Shown in pieces: positions 1-11,356 of a DNA stretch of 64,000 nucleotides. Origin of the DNA: Liolophura sinensis (lineage: Eukaryota; Mollusca; Polyplacophora; Chitonida; Chitonidae); NCBI RefSeq assembly GCF_032854445.1, contig NC_088296.1:14950623-15014622 (forward strand), given 5' to 3'. Positions within the stretch are counted from its first letter, which is position 1, and every line of letters starts with the position of its first letter. The notes beneath the pieces are model-generated. The model did not search any database, was not told where the DNA came from, and saw nothing but the letters and a program-made list of their open reading frames with translations. A program made the translations under genes and the position numbers.

Positions 1-2
1 CC

Positions 3-501
3 GAAACTGGAGTGAAGAGGGAACCAACCCAGTCGAGTTTGGCGATCGCGGCAGTGAGTCAAGAAAACAGCTCCGAAGAAAATGGGAAATCTACTCAAGA
101 GCCAAAAGCAGAAGGTGTCGACGAAGAAGAGGCATTTAAAAATGACGGCACATCCCTTGTAAACGAAAACCAAGAGATGCAGAAGGGCTCTGATAGTCCA
201 GATGAGGCAGTACAGAAGGAAGTTGTTGAGAAAAAGAAGAAATTCGATATTCGGGAATTCACGGAAAGGATGGGGGAGTTGTCTGCAAAGTTCTTGGAAG
301 ACAAGTTCACGCGAATTGATGACAATTATCCAGTGGACGAGCTCATATCTCTGATAACCGAAGTAAACGATGCTATCGACCATTACAAAAAGCATACTCT
401 GGCGGCGCAACAGCAACTTGAGACTCTGAGAGACCGGATGCAAGAAGTTCGAGAAAACATCCACAACAGTGTGCAGATCAGAGCCTTTGAAGTCAGAAAA
501 G
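3..501 (+). CDS. DTHD1: DTHD1-like exon 1 in window (5' incomplete)
   Basis: Open from base 3 to the donor AAAAG/GTAAGAG, ending in phase 1. It encodes an acidic Ser/Glu-rich stretch, then a predicted helical region (KKKKFDIREF to the heptad-like AAQQQLETLRDRMQEV). No ATG is convincing here; the reading frame runs off the left edge, so the true N-terminus is outside the window. Confidence 0.8.
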
Positions 502-3500
502 GTAAGAGTTTTTAATCTTTTCATTAGGTCAAACATTTTTGAACATACAAAGTTATCGTTCAGGTATGAAAAATTCACCCGTTTGTGAATTGACCACTTA
601 CACGTGTAAGGCGACATGGACAGTTATCATTCATGGACGGTCATTATTTATGAACAGTCATCATTCATGGACGGTCATCATTTATGGGCAGTCATCATTC
701 ATGGACGGTCATCATTTATGGACAGTCATCATTCATGGACGGTCATCATTTATGGACAGTCATCATTTATGGGCAGTCATCGTTCATGGACACCATCATT
801 TATGGACAGTCATCATTCATGGACATCATCATTTATGGACAGGCATCATTTATGGACGTCATCATTTATGGACAGTCATCATTCATGGACAGTCATCGTT
901 CATGGACTTGTTGCCCTGGGTAATATTCGTACACAGTTCTCATCACCTGGTCATTACATTCACAAGTAGGTTGCATTTTTCTTCTACTGTTACCTTCACC
1001 TCATTAATATTGTCACATCATAGACCCCAAATGTTAGCCGTAACACGTGACCCAGCTGTTTATTTGTTCATTTAATTAATTTTAATTCAATTTAGGGCGT
1101 AAATGGAAAGAGCACGGGCAAGATTCTGTCCTCTGTCATTGTAGTTTAGGAGCTTTAAAGCTTGCTTTATTCATTTTTTTTCCATTAGTATTACGTGAAT
1201 CAAACAGTCAAACAAATCAACGTAATAAATTAAGCACTTATTTTGAACGGTGTGAATAGCCCTTATTATAGACTGTGGGCCCTACCGAACGACATGCCCT
1301 TGTACCTCCATCCATAAACTAGGCCGGCGTCTGAGTAGACCAATATTCCCACATGACAGCATGGCTAATAAATTTGTTCAAACGTAATAGATGTCATGTT
1401 AAACTATAACAATAGCTCATCGAGATCATTCACGTGCAAGTAGCAAAGCAACACGGTTTGATTTATGGCCAGCTGCTTTCCGGAGAGTGTCCAGTATTAA
1501 AGAAAGTCGTTTTACTGTTTTACTACCACAATTTTATGGGGGTTATCTATGTTTTTATTTTAACAATTTGAATAAGATAGTGAGCTGTTAGGTAAAGCAT
1601 TTAAATGGCAGGTCAATCGAATGATATATCATCAGGTATATATCGCTCTTATCAGAAGGTTATGCTCAGCGGAAAGAGAACTCAAAAACATGTTGTTCTT
1701 CGTATGGCCCATGTACGCAACAACCACAACTATACAACCAGAACTACAACCACAACTATACAACCAGAACTACAACCACAACTATACAACCAGAACTACA
1801 ACCACAATTCCAAGGAAATAAAACCATCTTTACTCTCTGCTACCATTCGGACTGACGACGATACTGTCGACTATATTAAACAAGATTGGGAGACCTGACC
1901 TACACATGAGTAAATGCATGCCATGAAAAAAAAACCGAATGAACATAACGTTTAGCGAGAAGTTCAACACTCGATTAAGTATGTAATTCGACTAACTGTT
2001 GAGTCAAATGACTCACTTTTAGTTTACATCTGTGACGAATTACTCCTTTAATTTACGTAAGCTAAAATATGACCATGGGTAATTTTGGAGAAGATTTTTT
2101 GTCACTGCGTCGCAATTACTTATTTGTGTCAGATATTTTTCTCAGTCCAGGGAGTCGCAGGACAAAATTAAATACAATCCTACTTTTACCCAGTAAAATC
2201 TTCCTCAGAGCGTCTTATACAAAAAGTCTAGTAAGTTTAAAGGTGTATGGTTTTCTTCGATCGAACAGGTTTCCTTCGTTCACAACCCTGACCATTATGG
2301 TATAACTAAAAAAAATGTATTCTTGAGAATGGCAGAAATGGCCTATAAAACATTTATTTGTTTATTTATTTGATTAATGTTTTACGTCGTTCTCACGAAT
2401 ATTTTATTTATACGACGGCGGCCAGCATTATGGTGAGAGGAACTTGGACAGGGCCCAATCAAATAATTGAATAAACAAAGAAATGACATTAAATACTCGT
2501 GAGGCACAATGCTGGTACATGAAGGTAATGGTCAATCAGTCCTCACAAGTGGGCAATGGTCCCTACGCTGAGATCTTTCAATGTAAACATGACATAGATC
2601 GCTGCCACAGAACCTGCGCAAAGTGGCCCGCCATTGTGAGCCTTTATGGCTGTACTGGCGAGCAAACACTGATTAAGTCAAAGAGTCGATGTTCCTCTTC
2701 ATGTATATACAGAGTCATGTAGCTACATAGACAAACATACAGAACCACGGGTCTTTGTAGACAGCTCTCTCGTATTGTAGCTTAGTCAATAGTTGTCAAA
2801 AAGGCCGTTGTGAAGGTAACTCTCGTACGCACGAGACCTCGCAAATATTTGACATGGCTGACCTCGTTTGCTGGTCGAGTCGGTAACACTGGCCTGGGAT
2901 AAATAAAGGTTGAAAGCTGACACAAATTGGGGGGAGAGTGTGAGAGGTAACGACACCTGAGACATGCCGTGACACGCTTTCGTACAGAGAACAAAGATTG
3001 ATTCCGCGTTCTTGAGAGCATGGCCTTCGGCTGGCTAAGCTTTCACCCGTTTCACGGGCGCTTAACATTGATTAGCCGTCGCATCACTGTGACGAAATTA
3101 GATTGATAATGAAATTAATTTTATAGATGGGGACTTGGTTTTTCGCGATAACAGTGTAATGGTGATGCCATCGTGTGAAGCTGATAGAAAATAAAATATG
3201 ATTTCACGATGACAACAATATGAAGACGCTCTCGCTACCAGACCAAAGAAAATATACAGTTCAAAAGCAGCTATTTGTTTGTTATACCGGCAAATATGCC
3301 TTTACATGTTTTTTTTTTTTTAATTTGAAAGAACTAAAGAGTACTTGTCATTTTATATGATATCATTGTTTGTCACCAATTAATTAATTTGAACTTTACT
3401 CCTGCTAATCCGATTGCAAGGCCTGCCACCAACCTGCGGATGGTCGTGGGTTCTGCCCAGTTTCCTCTCACCACAATGCTGGCCGCCGTCGTATAAGTAA

Positions 3501-6500
3501 AATATTCTTGAGTACGGCGTAAAACACCAATCAAATAAATCAAATAAACTGATACATTTTGGACCACACATTTTCATAAACAGATTTCACCGGCAGTACG
3601 TGTCACCATTTTACTCTCTATGCTGTAACTGTTTTATTATATCATCCGGAAGGTATATCTACTGAAGGGGCCGTCGTTTTCTCCAGCGTTCTTCTACCCA
3701 TAAAACAGACTTCCGTGGTATCAATGACAAATTTTCGCTAACGACCAATCACATAAATTAACAAGCGCAAATAACCTGTAAGGTAGACTGCTTCTTGACC
3801 TGAACTGTTTTTCCGAAATTTAGCTGGAAGAAACTGGCTAGGGGCTGGATTAAACTGAAAAAAAGTATTGAAAAATAAGTTGCGTAAGCCAAAATATTGT
3901 AGAAATTGCACTTCGTAAACTTTACAAATAAATTTGGTCTATAAAGCGGAAATCAAATTCTTCGCAATACTAGAGTAGGCACTTGCAGTGGTTAAAATGA
4001 TTTGTCAGAAGTGGCTGTACTTCTATACTTTTCAGTTTTTGTCAAACTCTACAATTCTGCTTTTTGGACGTTACTTCTAAGCAAATTACACTGCTGACTT
4101 CTGCCATGGCATGGTAAAAGTCACAAAAACACGAACGACATCTCAAAGCTTTCTTCTTAGATGACGGCTTTCATAAATACAATTAAATTTCAATGTTACT
4201 ATAATAGAATTCAAAAAAAATGTTTATAGATGAGCTAGATGGGTTTCTTGAGGTTAGCGCTGGACACTTTCGTGAACGTTTCAGAAGTCAGAGTGAATTC
4301 TGACCTTTGATTTCAACAGCAATGCTGCCTTCAGTCTATGAACTTACAGGCCAGTGCACAAACTCAAAGGATTCCAGTGAGAGTCAAACAATGTTTTGTG
4401 TCCCTATCTGATCTGGCGTTCTATAGGCACACTGTGTGTGTCCTCTCGCTTATAAGACCGTCATTGTGTCTTTGTAGTCGATGAAACCAATGTGCAGTGT
4501 GTTTAACATATAGGATTATTACTAAATCGAGGTCAGTCGATTTTTGTTCCAATTCTTGTCAAAGAATGTCCTTAAGCCTCGAGGACAGTGCCACTCTTGG
4601 TCTAACCGATCGAGGACACAAAAAACAGGCAGACAGAATACATATCCACTAACGATGTACTAGTACTTCAACGACAACATTAACCTCTATCACTATCCGA
4701 GTAAGTATTTTTTTCAGACAAGTAATGTATGGTACCTTTTGGTTCCAAGCTCACAAGGTAAGTTTACCACTGAGGAAATTGAAGACAAAAACAAACTGTT
4801 GTTATTGGGCAAATGCCGTTAGATTAACTACGATGATCTACGATAAGTTTGTGGCAAAAATTCCATTCCATAAATTCCAAATTTCAAATCAAACTCCCTG
4901 TATATATCCATAATAGTTCAAACGATTGCTTTACGGTAAATATCACACTCGTAACTGTGCTGTTTATGGTGTTATTAGATTCTAAAGTTTAAAAAAAAAA
5001 GTTATAAACTCTAAGAAGTTCACTACGAATTATGAACTAAATGGAGTGTTAAACAAAAAAGATTGTATTTGCGGTGATCGATTATTTGGAAAAACTCTCG
5101 GTATAGTCTTCACAAATCGCTGTAATGCTCTCGTGTTAAAGGTATTGGCGTATGATTCTAGCTTATGTATGTAAGAGCTACAAACCTAACAACACGTTTG
5201 TATTTATTTAGCATTGAACATATTTGGCTAGTTTTCTTGATTCTGAGTTTGTGCGAAGACCTTACCGACTATTTCACATTGTGTACTTTAGTTTTAATAC
5301 CTGTATAACAAACACTGATTTTATTATTCAAACAATTGTATTCCAACAGCGTGGTTGCGGGGCAGATGGCTTAGGTATTGCTCTTGGTGAAGTAGCCGCT
5401 TCAGTAGATGATCTTTGCTGATTCTGGTATGCATGTATTCTTTAGTTGCACCTTTTAATGACAAATGGATGTATGCTGTTACAGAGAGAGAGCCAACGCT
5501 TGAACAAAAAGAGCTAGCCGCAAAACTCGCTAAAATCAACGCGGAAGTCGCACACGCTAACGTGGAATTGGCACGGCTCGTAAAGATGGCTGCCGAAACA
5601 GAGACCTTGGCGCTTGAAGCAGTGGAGTCCGCAGAAAATGCCGCAGAGGAGGCCGAACAAGCCCGAGCAGAAATAGAATGGCGCGAACGGAAAGAGGCAG
5701 AGAGGAAAATCGAGGAAGAGAAGCGGATTGAAGAAGAAAGAAAACGGAAGGAGCATGAGCAGAAATTGGAAGCAGAACGAGTGAAGAAGCAGGAACAGGA
5801 ATGGAAACGCCGGGAAGCCGTGGCTGCGCCTGTGGGTGGTCAGGAATGGGATAACTGGCCTACACACGTGTAAGTATACACCATAAAAGGTGCGTCAACG
5901 TGATTTGCTTTATTAAGAAGTAATTAGACTGACCTCTTTGTCAAATAATTGTACTAATTGCTCTCTCGCTGGGCGCTTAGCGCTGAGAGGATTGAGCATG
6001 GAAACAGGAGTCGTTGGTCCAGTATAAGTATGATGTGATTGTGGGACGTGTTATGTATGTCGTCTTCGGCGGCAGCACTTTAAAATTATTAAGTACGACG
6101 TTAAATCCAAATCATTCAGTCTTCACCGAATGGCAGAATTATTTTGCTTTTAGTTTTTATAGAAACAAAGTGATTCCTTTTCAATTCCTAGACTCGAGAT
6201 ATCTGGTTCACCTGAAAGCGATGCTATTGGCTGCATCGTACGAGGAGATCCCGCCCATTTTGATCCTGGCCGTGTGACGTGTGTTTACGTCAACCAATTG
6301 GAATCGTCTTTCGTCTTTGAGCAAAACGACGAGCTCGTGAGCCCTATCCTCTCCTTGGAACCGGGAGACCCGGAGGATAGCTTACAGGTAATCTCACACG
6401 TGCTAATATTTTTAATTTGCCACACGTGCTCATATTTTAGTTAGAAAATGAAACCCAATATTGATGCATTTGCGGGAAATACTCTGAATATTTTACCTGT

Positions 6501-9500
6501 TTTTAAGTCAATACATTATCTGAAATCATGTAGGTGGTAACTTAAAGTATTACTGATCAGTCGTTCGGAGGATATATTTTATTAAGGTGTTAAATAATGT
6601 GTGAATTTACGGAAAATAATAACTTCAGTATGCCTAAACGTGTTCCGACACACGATACAATAAACTTAGTGACAAGAACGCAAAATCTCGTAAAAGCAAC
6701 CGAGGCGATATTTCACACATAGATAAATAAGGTACAAGGTCATGCGAAATGCGGATTTAATATTTCCTGTGTTTTGTTTTCTTTGCCCTCTAAAGAGCAC
6801 AATTTGTGTGGCCATTCCATTTGTGGCGACAAGGTCATCTATGCATTCGCGAGAACCTGTGATAAAGATTGAGATGAACGGAGAGTGGAAGGACGTTCTG
6901 ACAAGAGAGGTTTCATTTGATGATTACAAGGTACATTTATTTATTTATCTATTTTTTTAATTTTATTTATTTATTTATATATGTATTGATTTGTTAGGTG
7001 TTTTACGCCGTATTCAAGAATATTTCACTTTTGAGACGGCGGCCAGTGTTTATGGTGGGAGGAAACTGGGCAGAACCCGGGGGAAGCCCAAGGGCATCTG
7101 CATTGCACGTGCAGGTTTTGCCCGGCTGGATGGTCTGAAGAAGTAGTCTCGCTCCCTTGGCGACCCCAGTTCAAATCCAGATCTTGCTGGTTTCTCTGCG
7201 ACAGTACAACTTGTGGTTTGTATATAGCGAAGAGCGGTGATTTTATCGCGGTTCTTCTCCTTTTCCTCCGCCCATAAACCTTTTTTGGCGCAACGTTAAA
7301 CCCTATTAATAAAAGAATGACCGAGCTGTAACGCTGGTCTTTAAAACTCTGAGAATTGTACGAATTCGTATGTGCAAATCGGACAATGTGCAACTTTGTG
7401 ATTAGACGTACAACGTTTAACGTTTAGAACTATTGTCACTGAAGACGGTGATATGTCACACAGGTAGCCTGGTAGGAATAGCCTGGTAGGAATCACTTTT
7501 CTACGTTCAAGAGTGTTTCAACTTTTAATGTTTGTTGAATCTTATACTGCTCTTATGTGATGTAGTGCAGTTATAATGTCTTTAAAACTGGCAACTTGAG
7601 CCTATTAGATATTTACAATATATAATGATTGGATATTGGCTGTTACCTTAAATGCGAGAATACAGCCATATTACGATTCTGACTAAATGAAACAGACTCC
7701 TTTATTGGGCAGGGATTTATGCTGAAAATGTCGTGGGAGTACAGTGAATTAAAAATGTTCCGGTAATGGCGACATGAATCTCTGGAGTGCGTCCTAATTC
7801 TTGTTCCAGGAGAAACGCTTTGCCCAGGCAGAAATCTCGGAGTTTACCACTGTTGCCGTGGTGACGAGATTTAAGCGGGATTACGTCACTCTGTCAAAAA
7901 AGACCTCCAAGATTTCGTTCAGTGCTGATCAGAGGGTTTCATTTATGACACCGAGGTCGTCGTTCAACAACAAGGAGTTGCTTATGTTACAGGTGAGGTG
8001 TTATTATGTCGACTTAGATCCAGTTGGATTTTTGCTCTTTTAGGTTAAGCATCACCTGCAACATTGATTCGGTTGAATGGTAGTGAAGGCGTGTCCTAGA
8101 GCTGACGTAGGCGCCTCCGTGGCTCAGTCGGTTAGCGCTCTAGCGCAGCGTAATGTCCCAGTAGCCTCTCACCAATGCGGTCGCTGTGAGTTCAAGTCCA
8201 GCTCATGTTGGCTTCCTCTCCGGCCGTAAGTGGGAAGGTCTGTCAGCAACCTGCGGATGGTCGTGGGTTTCCCCCGGGCTGTGCCTGGTTTCCACTCACA
8301 ATAATGCTGGCCCCCGTCGTATAAGTGAAATATTCTTGAGCACGGCGTAAAACATCAATCAAATAAATAAATAAATAGAACTGACTTATGTACTACCTCA
8401 CTGGAATGTCAGACTGACAACAATAAACCAGGAACCTGATATAGATTCTCAGAATTGTGTAGAAATGGTTCCTGGTAATAGACGTGATTCTTCAGGATGG
8501 TGAGAACGCAAACCAACCTAAATGGGTCACATTTGGGTCAGTTTGTTTTTATTTTCAGAAATGTGAATTACACCCGTGTGTGACTTCTTTCTGGTATGCG
8601 TTGAGTTAGGGGATGTTAAAAAAACACTTCGAAAGGTTTTGCTTTATTTAAATAATTTATCCAAAATAATAGGAAAAGTACAGTGATTTTGCATCTGAAA
8701 AAGTCACATACATTTAATATTTTTTTTGCCTGGGAGTATATATGCACCGGTTTAATTGTCGGTTTCTCAGTTTGGTGAACGCGCGTCTAAATTGCTAACA
8801 TCGTTTAATATGAGATCGCACGAATGTCTGACATTCTATTTTCCATAACACTGGACACCTGCTTCCCGAGAACGTCTGCATGTTTGTGCAAAACGACATC
8901 AACACTTTGGCCGAATGTCGCAGCTACTGAGGGTTTGCGGGGGTGTGGCAACGTTCCTTTACAAATGTATTTGTAACTTACAGGTTCAACCCGTGGATTC
9001 AAACTCTCTGAATGACCTAAAGAATCGAGACAAATCCATGAATGGTCTGCTAAACAGTAGCCCTCTGGTGACCACAAAATGGAAGAGAACCACTTTTAAT
9101 AATACCGTTACAGTGAGTAATATCTCCGTATTCTTAGAAGAATTGTTTTTTGCGATGTTTAATTTACATAATAAGGAGTAAGCCGTTTGCGTTTTTGTTT
9201 TCCACATGACCAAGACACTGCATACGTTTCCTTCTGCTCTTTGAAAATATCATCTATATCGTACATACTGTTTGTAATTACGTAATGAAGTTATGGTCTT
9301 TGCTGTCAAAGCCAGATAAGTTTATTGTCATATAACTCAATTATGTTATTTTTTTTCTCGGTATAACGTACATCCTGCTTTCAATCTCAGCTATGGTCGT
9401 TTGGCTTTAAAAATAACTTTTATTTAAAGCATAAATTAGATTCAATTACATTCAGTTTAGTAAAAGTGCATTGAATTTCTTTTAATCATTGACTTTTTTC

Positions 9501-11279
9501 TTGCTTAGATAACGGTGCCATGTCCCCCTAACCCCGCGAAAGCCAAGAAGCTAGCCGCCGTGAGAGCGGCAAAAGAAGCTAAGATGACTCAGCCAGTTCG
9601 CAACAATCCAGTACCTCTTGACATGCAGGATGAAGAACCCAAGAAGAAACGCAAACCACAGAAGCAGCTGCAATCTCAACAACAGCAAGAGCAGGAAGAG
9701 GAAATGACTGTGCGCAGGACGGAAACGCGATGGTACATGGGAATTTACGGCGGAAGTGACGGTGAGTTTGGTCCCGTACCGAGCATGCGCCGGTCTCTAT
9801 GAAGATTCTATGTATGTTGTAATTAACTCGATCAGTCTTTTAATTGTCACGAAGCTTGTAAATGAACACGAACAAAACAAAAGATCGTACGACTTAATAA
9901 CAAAAAATAGCCACTGTTATCTATTTCTGCTGCATATAGGGTGTGTGTTATGGTTTGTGTGTGTGTGTGACCTAGAAGCCTTTCGCATATGCGGTCACTG
10001 GATGTTCAGTCAAGGCATCCTCTTCTCCATCCTTACGTTGGAAGATCTGTCAGCAACATATGGATGACTGTGGGTTTCCTCCTGCAAATAATGTTTGCCG
10101 CCGTCGTATATGTGGCACGGGGTAAAACATATGAAATTAATAATTAACCTTTTTTCCTACCCAAGAAAACTACGTTTAAACAAAAAAAAATAAATGGAAA
10201 GATTTTCCTTTGTTTACAGATGACGAGAATGACAACCTGTACCTATTCCATCAATTTCCCAGCGGCCGATGGGCCCATATTCCAGACGTAAACATACAGA
10301 ATGTTAAACTGGACGTCTTACAGTTCCAGTTGGACCATCCAGTGGAAAGGTGAAAAAAAAAAGCCTGGCATGTTAAATTAAACTTATCATCAGTAAAGAC
10401 GGTAATAATGCCTCTCCAGAAATTTGCCTTTATTCCCTGCACATTTCTTCCCGCAACTTTATCGTCCAATGGCAATGCGCATGCCCAGAGAAGATGTATT
10501 ACCCATTTACTCCAAGAGTAAATTGGTCAGTTCAGATTTAACCGGAGTTGTCCTGGTGCGGGAGATAATGAAGCATTTGATTCGATTTATTCAGCCCGCG
10601 GTAAATATTGGCTCTCAGGCCTCAGATCCCTATTAGTTTTTCATGAGCGACAGCATTAGTGCTGTAGCTCAGCCCAAACATTCCGTTGCCAGTAAACTTC
10701 GGTGCATACCTGGTCCAGCTTGTGAGAAAGAAGCCATACAAATCTTGACAGGTTGACCGTCAAAATTTGGGCATGCCTATGCTGGCAGCTGGCAGTAGTG
10801 CAGAGCCGCGCCAACAGCACGTCATTCACAGCCCTATCACAGCATGTCTCCTTGTGTCTTCTGGGCGAGATTTTCAAACGTTTACCATTAAAATTCATAC
10901 CTGCCCAAAGGTTAGACAGTTTCCATCATTTTGGTGCCAAACATGCATCCGTATACGGCATGCTGGCAGGGAAAAAAGTACTGGTTCGTTCTGAGCAAGC
11001 GCATAGATTCGTACTTATGACACGAACTCGTACATTGCTTCTGGTTGAGTCTAGTTACCTGAACAAATTCAGTACCAAGCGGCCACCAGTGACCAACCTT
11101 GTTTGAATCATGTTACCAGATTTATCATTCTTTTATGAAAGGTATGCCTGTTTTGTGTCTCACTGAACAGCTTTAATTCCTCGGATCCTCGGGTGGAAAA
11201 ACCTGGGTGCTCGCTCTATAGTGCACAGTGTCCTTCCCACTATAATCGTGGCCGCCGTCGTACAAATGTAATACAGCAA

Positions 11280-11356
<77 letters not shown>

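Larger units (their letters stand above)
502..5484 (+). other. First intron in window of the DTHD1-like gene
   Basis: Nearly 5 kb between phase-matched splice sites. It holds a 17-bp minisatellite (611-907), a 26-bp repeat (1722-1808) and two SINE tail fragments (2352-2460, 3418-3548). I see no further exon in the rest; 3600-5480 looks unique and AT-rich. Confidence 0.6.

Noticed and set aside
539-1075. Plus-strand frames of up to 178 codons with HHxWTVI-type repeats
   Set aside because: They are translations of the 17-bp minisatellite in three frames; the region is an intron between phase-matched exons.
7025-7393. 122-codon minus-strand frame in an intron
   Set aside because: Largely the translation of a reverse SINE copy.
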